From Breviolum minutum Mf 1.05b.01 (Eukaryota > Sar > Dinophyceae > Suessiales > Symbiodiniaceae), in NCBI GenBank assembly GCA_000507305.1, contig DF240753.1, forward strand, positions 62,001 to 126,000: DNA of 64,000 nt. The letters run 5' to 3'. The notes below the pieces were generated by a model. The model did no database searches. It saw only the letters and a list, made by a program, of their open reading frames with translations, and was not told the origin of the DNA. The translations under genes and the position numbers were made by a program. Positions within the stretch are counted from its first letter, which is position 1; each line of letters opens with the position of its first letter. Below, in pieces: positions 52,740-60,788 of the stretch.

Positions 52740-53290
52740 CGCCAACAGCCAACACCCTACTGTTGGTCATCCATCTGGTAGGTTTTCGAACGTATCCAAC
52801 TCCACTCGCATCTTTGCTTTTCATTCCCCATCTGCACATTGATCCTTCCACTACGTAGACGTCATCCTGCTCCATCAACTCAACAACTTCAGGTTCTTTC
52901 CAGGAAGTTGCATGAACAGGATGCTCGTGCAAAAAGTCTTCCTTTCGCTCTCCTCTCTTTGTAATACCTTACTGCTGTCCTCAACTTCTCTCTTCCTTCT
53001 TCCAATCTTTGCTTCCTCACTTCTTCCGGAATTTTGTTCTTGTTCAAACCCTGCAAAAGTGAAAACGCCTCGCAAGGTGGAGATCCCGTCAAAAAGTAAA
53101 GATCTTCGTCATTCAGAATTGCTTCCAAATCCTTCGGATGTGTTTTGTTCGTCAAGTCCTATCTTTCTCCGTTTCCTTTACTCGTTTCCAAATCGATAGC
53201 ATAGCCAGGCTTTAATCCAAAACTGTTGGCTCTCTTCGTGAAACGTGGCGGTGAAAATATCTCCGTGACATCATGCTGTCCAAGTGCGTG
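52740..53290 (-). pseudogene. Copia-1 cytosine-methyltransferase-like module (between IN and RT)
   Basis: Minus strand: DVTEIFSPPRFTKRANSFGL followed by KPGYAIDLET (motif I-like, 53,200-53,280); LYFLTGSPPCEAFSLLQGLN (motif IV-like PPC with a following FS, about 53,040-53,100); HEHPVHATSWKEPEV (motif VI-like Glu, about 52,890-52,930); and MCRWGMKSKDASG, GYVRKPTRWMTNS (52,770-52,850). C5-cytosine methyltransferases use a PC loop Cys as nucleophile and an ENV Glu; this module keeps a PPC and an E in the matching order. It is spread over three frames here. The same module lies in another position in Copia-2. Confidence 0.6.
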
Positions 53291-53440
53291 AACATCCAGA
53301 CTTTCACCGAGCTCGTGAAACATTTTCGCATCGACGGTCTCTTCATCTGTGTCCACAAGTCCTACAAAATGTAGATCGACCTGTTCAACTGCTGCGTTCT
53401 CTGAAATCTGTGGGCTTCCATTGCATCATCTTCAATGCCC

Positions 53441-54984
53441 TCAAATATCGACTTCTCTCTTTCTTCCCATCTGCTCATCCGTGAGCTCTGGACCGAAATC
53501 GGTTCTGGGCATTCCCAGACGCGCACTAAGGCTTCCGGACGCTCCAGCCGAAACAGCTGGTGCTTCCATTCCTTCCAACTCATGATACAAGTCATCCAAA
53601 CTTTCTCCAAAACGATTCTTCTCCGCTCTTGGCGATGTCACTTCATCGGAGTCTCGTCTTTCTTTAACAGGTTCTCCCAATGCTTCACTCGCTCGCACTT
53701 CATGATCTTCAGCATCGGGTCTACCATCCACTACCGGCGCATCCGCTTTGGCTTTGGCAATTTTGCCTCTCTCTTGTCTTTCCATAACTTCAGCCAATCT
53801 CTTTCGTCCTTCTTCCGTTGTCTCCAACCGATGCGTGGCTCTCATTCGACAGCCAGCATTGTGTGCGACCGCTGGCATTCCAACCATGATCGCGTCACAT
53901 CCCGGGCAACCCGGAGTGTAGTCGTACGATCCATCTTCTTTCAGCAGATCTTTCTTCCGGACATACAAATTCCTTGGTCCACCGTCTCTCGTAATCGGTG
54001 TCAATCTTTCTTTGACTTCAGGCAGCGAAATTACAATCGACGGATCAATTGTTTCATCCATCCGTGATCTCAACTTCCACGGAACTCCTTTCATATCTGC
54101 CATCAACTTTGTATCCCATCTTTCCGTCTCGCTCATTCGATGCACCGTAGTCCCTTCAATGACTCCGTCCGACGTCATTGCTAGTATGTTGGTATCCCTT
54201 CCATGCGTTCCTACAAACAGCCCTGACAAAACTCTGCTTTGCAGACTTCCTTTCACTCGATATGCATCCAATGGCCTAAACCATATTCGTTCACCAAACT
54301 CTACTAATGGTCTGTTCCATTTCCTACCATGTAGTCTCTGGTATGGTGTTCTTCCATCATCTTTGATTGCAAATCTTGAGAAACAAAAGCTTGCATGACG
54401 TACAAGCCATGTCAACAACGGGGGTTTGGGTCCAATTTTGTCCCCAACCTTTCTTCTAATGTAGATAGAAATGCTCTACACTGTCTCTTTCCTTCTCTCA
54501 CTCCGACTTCGGCTGTTCCATTTGACCGTTTGTCTCCCGTTCGAGTTTCTCGAACCACAACTTCGATACCACTAGCTTTAGCCCTTACTTCTTCTTGCAA
54601 TGCTTTTATGGAGGGTTCTTCATCACTTTTCAACACCACTCTTCTTTACCCAGTTTCTTTCAAACAGCTCAAAACAAAAGAAACCGCAGACGCACTTGTT
54701 TTTCCATCCAACGTGGTCGCCCACGAGATCTTTGAAACACTGTCTACAACTACAAGGCGCGTCGTCTCCTTGGCTTCCTGTTCACCAAAGAAAAAGTAAT
54801 CCATCGACAAAGTTGGATCGCCATCCTCCGGATCTTGCACCTCAAGGTGCCTATCCCAAGTAGCTCTGGCCCGCATACAGTGGCCACACCAACTTCGATG
54901 AACTGCATGAGCCGTTGCCAAATGCTCTTCTAATTCTGCAGACGATGGTGCCTTAGGTCCCTTTGGGACTCTTGGTCTTTCCAT
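53441..54984 (-). pseudogene. Copia-1 integrase and linker
   Basis: Minus strand: zinc-binding HLATAHAVHRSWCGHCMRAR (H-x-H..C-x2-C, about 54,860-54,930), the first catalytic Asp in PTLSMDYFFF (about 54,800), the second in MVLKSDEEPSIKAL (54,600), the Glu in NGTAEVGVREGKRQ (about 54,500), then the copia integrase tail KDDGRTPYQRLHGRKWNRPL and FGERIWFRP (54,290-54,350). An acidic linker (to 53,441) separates it from the methyltransferase-like module. Frame changes at about 54,640 and 54,410. Confidence 0.85.
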
Positions 54985-55446
54985 CTCTGGTGATACTTCT
55001 TCCTCATCTCCATGAGGTCTTACATCTTCTTGGCCTGCCTCCTGAAAGGATCGGACGTTGCTGCCGAATCAGCTGCAACTTCCGCTTCCCCTTCAACTGC
55101 ATTCATAACTTTCGCTTCCTTGTTTCTCCAAAAGTCAAAAACAAAGACACCTGTCTCAATCCGAAGTGGCGTACTGCTACTTGCCTCATTTGGATACCAC
55201 TGACTCTTCGCTTTCTCAAGCTCTTTCTCTAGGTGCTTCGCAATGTTTGATCCACTCGGGATAATCTCACCACCTTCATTGTTCAACACCACCATATTAT
55301 TGTGTTTGCAAACTGCGGATCCCGACGCCAAAGTTTTCCGAACTTCAGTCACTCGTCCTCTGATTTGCTTTGTTGTTGAACCGCTCATCCTGTCCCAAAA
55401 GACATGTTGATCCTTTGTCCGAAATCAACTCACCAGATGCCGTCCG

Positions 55447-55780
55447 TTACTTCTGATTGTTTCCATCATCTCGGATCTTTTCAGCAAGAGATTCCGGAAT
55501 TGTTGTCACTGCCGCTCCTGTATCGAAAGCCACCGTAATTCTCGGTTCATGCTCAACTGTTGCCAACGACAGTGCATTGATTCCTGGAGGGCTTCGGTCT
55601 CGATCTTCATTGCGATCTCTGTGTCGTCGCCAAGGGGCATCCCAAAGTGCCCACTGCACATCTCGGTTGAGTTCATCATCATCCGGGTTCGTTTGGTGTC
55701 CAATCCGAACCTCTACTGGAAAATCTCGGTGGTGGTTCAGCTTCCTGTTGCTTGGCGGCATGTTGCCGCTCCTCTTCTTC
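55447..55780 (-). pseudogene. Copia-1 aspartic protease
   Basis: Minus strand: HEPRITVAFDTGAAVTTIPE followed by SLAEKIRDDGN (55,450-55,550). The retropepsin active site D-T-G-A is intact. Upstream is an Arg/Asp-rich stretch (WRRHRDRNEDRDRSPPGIN). The frame ends at a stop at 55,447; homologous protease sequence continues in another frame to about 55,020. Confidence 0.75.
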
Positions 55781-55799
55781 CTCTTCCTCCTGCGCTCTC

Positions 55800-55990
55800 T
55801 TAAGATCTCTCTGCCAAGTATTTTGCCCTTTCCTGTTCCGAATGCAAGAAAGGGCAGTTCTTCCTGCTGCAAAAGCTTTGGACGTAGAAACGGCACACCT
55901 TGTCCTGAATGTCCTTGACATCATGTGAGAACGGACAAGAGTCTCCTCGATGGCATGTTCCATGCCAAGCCATCGCACCACAAGGTTCCT
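55800..55990 (-). pseudogene. Copia-1 tandem CCCH zinc fingers
   Basis: One minus-strand frame gives PCGAMAWHGTCHRGDSCPFS followed by H: C-x8-C-x5-C-x3-H, the classic RNA-binding CCCH spacing. It is followed by CRFYVQSFCSRKNCPFLH: C-x7-C-x4-C-x3-H. The frame closes at AERS. Located between the coiled-coil linker and the protease, so it would be part of the gag/pol junction product. RNA binding is an inference from family knowledge. Confidence 0.7.
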
Positions 55991-56015
55991 TTGCTTTCCT
56001 TCTCTTCTTAGAGCT

Positions 56016-57243
56016 TTATTCCTTTCTTTTCTGTTTTCTTTCTTCGGTCAACCTTCTCTTCTTGAATCCAATGTCAATATCCTTTCGTTCCATGACCTTC
56101 AATTCGTCTTCCTTGGTCTCTTCACGGAAACTCTCGAACTCTTCTCTTGTAAGCGCTTTTCGAACTCTCTTGTCAACAAACTCCTCTGTCTTCTTTGCTT
56201 TGCCTTTGATCTTAAGTCTGCAAGCACCTTCTTCGACTACTTCAGTCTCAATGCCTTCGGCAACAACATTCATCTTTTCTGCCGACTGGTAATCCTCTTC
56301 AGATCGAGTTCCTTTCTTCCTAAACTCCTCCAACCAAAGTTCCTCATTGCGTATCTTCTCTGCTGTACGCTCAGCCATGCCTTTCTTCCGATGAAGAATG
56401 GCTCTTCTCCTCTTCTTCTCCATTGCCCAGGCTTTGCCATGAGGAACTCCAGCTTGTATCGCCTTGTAGTATCTAATGTCGTGCCATAGCTGAGATTTTC
56501 GAATCTCTTCTGTGAGTTTGATCACTTGCTTTCGGCTTTCCTTATCTTGCTTCTGCATGTGATCCTTTTGCTTCTCCAACTCGCTGTTGATCTCCCTAAG
56601 GCGCTGTTCAAGTCGATTCGCTTCTTCTTCATCTTCAGCTTCTTCAATGTATTGGGCAACCTTCTTCTTCTCAAGTGCAAGCCTCTCAACGTTTAAAGAC
56701 TCAATCGTTCGATGCGTTAGCATCCATGTCATTGGTGTCAGTCGTCTCTCGACCAAACCAGCCGAACCAGCTGGCAGTTCCGTCGACGCTGCACCTTCTG
56801 CCTCTTCTTCCTCTTCTTCAACCAAACCAGCCGAATCAGCTGGCAGGGCTTTTCTTTCCTTGTCTTTCTTTTCTTTCTCCTTCTGTTCAATTGCTTTGTC
56901 AACCTGTTCATTTAACTCTGCCAAATCCTTCTTGATGCTTTCCACCAGTGGACTGTTAAGGAATGCTTCGAAATCTTCACCTTCCTCGCGAGTATCCACA
57001 AGTTCGTTGAACAGTTCTTGCTGTCCTTCGTTCATCTTCAAGCCTTTGAATGTCCTTGTCAAAGCTAAGTTCTCCTTTGCAGCTTTGCTCACACCTTCGC
57101 CGATCTCTTCCTCCGGCATTTCTCTCACAGGGATATCTTCGATCTCACAATCTTCGTCAGTCTCTTCGTCGTCCGCTTCAGCTCCTTCAGATTCATGAAA
57201 ATCGTATAGAAGTTCCATCTCAAAGCAGTCGCTGCAAAGATCA
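56016..57243 (-). CDS. Copia-1 coiled-coil linker, open frame of 400 codons
   Basis: Minus strand, open from the insertion edge (57,243) to 56,016. Acidic start (ADDEETDEDCEIEDIPVREM), two tandem copies of a (L/E)LPA(D/G)SAGLVE phrase (about 56,740-56,850), then a long coiled coil (EEAEDEEEANRLEQRLREIN, SELEKQKDHMQKQDKESRKQ). It has no enzymatic motif. It continues, across the inserted element, the zinc-finger frame at 58,457-58,924. Confidence 0.65.
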
Positions 57244-57649
57244 TACCATTAGGACGCTTTCTACTTATCTACTTATCTACTTGTAACTTAGATATAACAT
57301 GGTTTTAAATAGGTTATAAGTAGGGTTTCAAGTATAAGTAGATATAAGTAGGTTGAGTGGTGCGCCCACTTGTCCTACTTAGGATCAACTTATTGCTAGA
57401 TATAACCTAGTTATACTAGTGACTAAAAAGAAATAAGTAGCTTTTGTGTTTTTCTTGTAAGTAGGCTAAGTAACTTAGTTCTACTTATTTCTACTTATGA
57501 TCTACTTATTTCTACTTATCCTACTTACGGAAAAACACCAAAAAANCTCGCCTTGGCTTTCCGGCCGGATCAAAAGTGGAAAGGAGAAACATGTTCATTC
57601 CATTGTAATGTTTAATTGACTTGAAAGGAAGAAAAGAAATCAAGCAGGA

Positions 57650-57905
57650 AGATAGCCAAGAAATAGCCGGAAGATAGCCAAGGATAGCCGGCAGAAAGCC
57701 CAGGAAAACCGAAGATAGCCGGAAGATAGCCGGAAGATAGCCGCAAGATAGCCGTAAGATAGCCCAGGAAAGTCGAAGATAGCCGGGAGATAGCCGGAAG
57801 ATAGCCGTAAAATAGCCGAAGATAGCCGGAAGAAATTCCCCAGATTTCCGAAGATAGCCGGAGGATAGCCGGAAGATAGCCAAAGATAGCCGCAAGAGAT
57901 CCGTG
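57650..57905. repeat. GATAGCCGGAA minisatellite
   Basis: About 20 copies of an 11-12 bp unit (AAGATAGCCGG) with variants AGGATAGCC and AAATAGCCG, inside the 1.2-kb TIR element. Confidence 0.95.
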
Positions 57906-57942
57906 GACGTGAGTGACAGCCAGGTAGACTTCATGTTTTCCT

Positions 57943-58102
57943 ACAGCGGTTGCCCGCTTTGTATGCAATTATGCAATATTCAAAGTTTCATTGTCAGTGG
58001 CCAACCGCTGCATGATAACTCATAGTTAGATAGAAGCTGTGTCATATTTAGAATTTTGTTTGTCAGAGATTATACCCACTTCATGATTTCCCATAGCGGT
58101 TG
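57943..58102. repeat. AGCGGT-type hairpins within the 1.2-kb element
   Basis: AGCGGTTGCCCGCTT (57,946), CAACCGCTGCATGATAACTC (58,004, half copy) and AGCGGTTGACCGCTATG (58,095). Same arm sequence as the 13-kb element's hairpins but with shorter loops. Confidence 0.8.
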
Positions 58103-58456
58103 ACCGCTATGTCTAATCTTACAAATTTCAAAATATGAAAACAAGGATTGTGGAAGAGAAAAACCTATAGGGACAACTCTAACAAGACATGTCAGCAAGA
58201 AAACATTTTTCCCTACATGCACAAAAAAGTAAATGTTTTGCTGATTTTCCAATTTTTGGAAAAGAAAATCAAAAAAACAAGTTTTGGAAGGGTTTCTACT
58301 TATTTCTACTTATAACCTACTTAGAACCTACTTATAACCTACTTAAATCTACTTAATTTTCAATCAAAAAATTAGAAAGGCTATAAGTAGAAGCAAGTAG
58401 ACCGTAAGTAGGTTAAGCAAGTTATAAGTAGATAAGTAGAAAGCGTCCTAATGGTA

Positions 58457-58924
58457 GTTGCATTTCTTACATCCCATCAGATTGGTGTGTGCTGGGAAGG
58501 TCTTTTCGCATTCTGAACAGCTCCATCCAGCTTCCTTAGTTCTGTGGATCTTCAATCCATGTCCACCAGGGCAATCGGTGTAGTAGACTCGTAATAATAA
58601 TTCTTCTTCCTCATTTGGGGCAATTGACGGTTCATATCCACTTTCTTCATCTGTTTCGTCCACGCTGCTTTCTCTTTGAGATTCTTCTTCTTCGTCACTG
58701 TCTTGGTAGGCATTCCTTTTGCGCTTTGCGTACATTCGAGCCACATATTGCGCAGCGTATTTCGAAACTGATGAAATCGAAGCATGGTATCGCTCATCGC
58801 ATGAGCTGCATGCCTGGTCCATTCCCTCGGCTTCGGTGATTTTCTTTATCGTCACTTCTCGCATCGATCCCCGCATACGTGAGGCTTCCGAGAAAGCCAT
58901 TGGCCGTTGTCGGTATCTCGTCAC
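58457..58924 (-). pseudogene. Copia-1 zinc finger (ZZ/C1-like), split by insertion
   Basis: Minus strand: ACSSCDERYHASISSVSKYA (one Cys pair), a Glu-rich stretch, then TDCPGGHGLKIHRTKEAGWS, CSECEKTFPAHTNLMGCKKC and NY, where the 1.2-kb element cuts in. The sequence on the other side supplies the final DLC..C of a C-x2-C..H..C-x2-C..C-x2-C-x5-C finger. This pattern suits ZZ or DC1-type fingers. An in-frame TGA lies upstream at about 59,017. Confidence 0.7.
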
Positions 58925-59178
58925 CGGTTCATCACGCCAATTGGACGGTTTCCACGGGCATATCCTTGACTCGTCAACCTCACATCCCTTTGGTGTGCCA
59001 GTCGACGAACTATTTCAGATATACTCCCACATCTGGAATAATAGTTCGTCAAGCACTCCCGTCACTGGATTGGCTCGTGCTTTCGCACGTGCAGGCATGT
59101 CAGTTCTCTCGACCATTGCAAGTTCGAGATAACTCTGTTCGATCTCCGGTTCGGGGTTGTCTTGAACATCAACTTCGT

Positions 59179-60426
59179 TCACACTCTTACCATTCTTTGC
59201 CCCTCCTTTGTTGTTACCACCTTTACAGCCTTTACCATGCTTACCATTCTTTGCCCAACAATCCTTTTGATGATGTCCACTCGTCTTACCACAATTCCAA
59301 CACGCATCTGACGACTTCGACTGTTGACCCTTTCCATTGTTGTTGTTCTTTCCTTTTCCTGGTTTCCTCCTCTGTTTCCTTTTCCTTTTCTACCTCCTTT
59401 GTATCCTTTTCCTTTTCCTTTGAATTTTCCTTGTCCTTTTCCTTTTCCTTTCATCATCACAGCTCCTACATCCATTGGGTCATCCTGTCTTACATCTTTT
59501 CCACTCGCGGACGCAATTCTCTCGATCTTCATCTTACTGCCCAACCTGGTTCCCAGGAAGGACATGATCTCCTCTCCATGGTCCTCGAACGTCTTCAAAC
59601 GAGCTTTGCTCATCTGGAGGTGTCGTTCAAGCTCTGTAGGGCAAATCTGCTCCAACACTGCAATCTTTATTTCGTCCTGAAATTTCAGTCGAGTTCCAGA
59701 TGGATCCTTGCGGTTTTCGTATCGTGAAATCAGGTCCAACCAAACTTCCAAATTTCCCGTCAAGTCTTCCAGCTTGGATTTTGCTGGGCTCAAAATGTGT
59801 CTCAACAATGATCCCTTTCGACTCCCAGTTGCTGGGTCATACCGTTTGTTGATCTTCCTCCAAGCTTCCATTCCGTTGCCCTTTGGGCAATTGCGCACTA
59901 TCGTGAAGGCCGCGCCTTCCAGCAAGTTCTGTAAAACTGCAAATCCTTGTGCCGACTTGTCATGAATCTCTTCTATCTCACCCGCGGTCGTCGCGCCGAA
60001 CTCAGCGTCAACGTCCGCCTTGGTGATAGATGTCTCATGTTCTTCAGCCCACGTCAAAGCTTCTTCCAACTCGGGAAACACTGACAAGATAAAACTTTCC
60101 GTTCTGGTCTTCCATCGCAAGAAACCTTCGTCCTTGCTTCCAAACTTGTCTGGCTTTGCCACACCTCGATTATCGACCAAGGTCAACTTCTTGTCTTTCT
60201 GCAATGCAGCCACAACTTGCTTTTGTGACTCCGTAATTGCGTCCACTAACGGTCCCAAATTTGATTCCACTCTCATTTGGGCTTGTTGTTGAGCCACTTG
60301 GTTCAGCCGTTCGACCAAAGTGGTCTCTCTCTGTCCGCTATCTTGTAGCTCTCCCGTTAACCTCTGAACCTGTGTCATCAACTGGTTCAGTTGGTTCTGC
60401 ATCTGAGCACCTTGCTGCTCTGCCAT
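59179..60426 (-). pseudogene. Copia-1 Gag
   Basis: First in-frame ATG at 60,424-60,426 (MAEQQGAQMQNQLNQLMTQV). A coiled N-terminal region, then the gag core: FGSKDEGFLRWKTRTESFIL, NCPKGNGMEAWRKINKRYDP, HLQMSKARLKTFEDHGEEIM. A Gly/Lys-rich basic stretch (GKGKGQGKFKGKGKGYKGGR) follows. Between about 59,350 and 59,385 the frame must change to reach the zinc knuckle CWNCGKTSGHHQKDC (59,258-59,302), which has one extra residue (C-x2-C-x5-H-x4-C). The shift could be an indel or a programmed frameshift. Confidence 0.85.
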
Positions 60427-60473
60427 TTCAATCAGGCTCACAATCCCTCAAATCGTCTGGATTGCAGCCTATA

Positions 60474-60485
60474 GCTCCGCTACCA
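60474..60485 (-). promoter_or_regulatory. Primer-binding site of Copia-1
   Basis: TGGTAGCGGAGC on the minus strand immediately after the LTR end. It complements the ...GCUACCA 3' end of an initiator tRNA-Met-like primer, the usual copia primer. Confidence 0.7.
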
Positions 60486-60576
60486 TAATCAGAAAATATG
60501 ATCCTCAAACACACTGCTGGTGCACGCACTCTTTCCCTTGAGCCAAAATGACGTATGTGTATAGGGTGATACATGT
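60486..60576 (-). repeat. 5' LTR fragment of Copia-1
   Basis: Matches 50,775-50,865 with two or three differences, then stops exactly where Copia-2's LTR begins. Also contains CATTTTGGCTCAAG. Confidence 0.85.
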
Positions 60577-60715
60577 GCAAAAGCCACAGGTGCATGTATA
60601 GTCTTTGGTAGATCCATTCTTCCAGTGGTTGTCACTTCCAGGAGATCTTTCGGCTTAGGATCTGAAAACAGGAGCATCTCCGATTGTCACCCTTGGGAGG
60701 GTGTGTGCATCGTCA
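60574..60715 (+). repeat. 5' LTR of Copia-2
   Basis: Starts TGTGCAAAAGCCACAGG (or TGCAAAAG two bases later) and ends CATCGTCA directly before the primer-binding site. About 140 bp, TG...CA. Its partner lies outside the window. Confidence 0.65.
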
Positions 60716-60716
60716 T

Positions 60717-60730
60717 TGGTAGCGGAGCTA
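60717..60730 (+). promoter_or_regulatory. Primer-binding site of Copia-2
   Basis: TGGTAGCGGAGCTA, identical to the Copia-1 site over all 14 bases, two bases after the LTR. Confidence 0.75.
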
Positions 60731-60788
60731 GGGACAGCCCTGTTCCGGCTGATGGTTTGACTCCCAGGGGGGAGTCCACACAGGTGCG

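Larger units (their letters stand above)
57246..58454. mobile_element. Non-autonomous TIR element (MITE-like) inside Copia-1
   Basis: Perfect 31-bp terminal inverted repeats beginning CCATTAGGACGCTTTCTACT, flanked by TA on both sides (57,244-57,245 and 58,455-58,456). Length 1,209 bp. No coding sequence. It interrupts a zinc finger of Copia-1; without the insert plus one TA, the finger and both flanking frames are continuous. Inside: CTACTTAT-rich ends, a GATAGCCGGAA minisatellite, and AGCGGTTGNCCGCT hairpins like those in the 13-kb element. A single N is at 57,546. Confidence 0.9.
50775..60576 (-). mobile_element. Ty1/copia-type retrotransposon 1 (Copia-1), decayed
   Basis: The 3' LTR (50,775-50,888) and a 5' LTR fragment (60,486-60,576) share about 90 bp. 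Between them on the minus strand: primer-binding site, gag, ZZ-like finger, coiled-coil linker, CCCH fingers, protease, integrase, a methyltransferase-like module, RT and RNase H, then a polypurine tract. This is the copia order (IN before RT). Frame changes, one in-frame TGA (about 59,017), and a 1.2-kb insertion (57,246-58,454) show it is inactive. Its 5' LTR is cut at 60,576, where Copia-2 begins. Confidence 0.9.

Noticed and set aside
55457-55918. Plus-strand Ser/Leu-rich frames in 51-60 kb
   Set aside because: Complements of the minus-strand copia polyprotein, which has clear protease, integrase and RT motifs.
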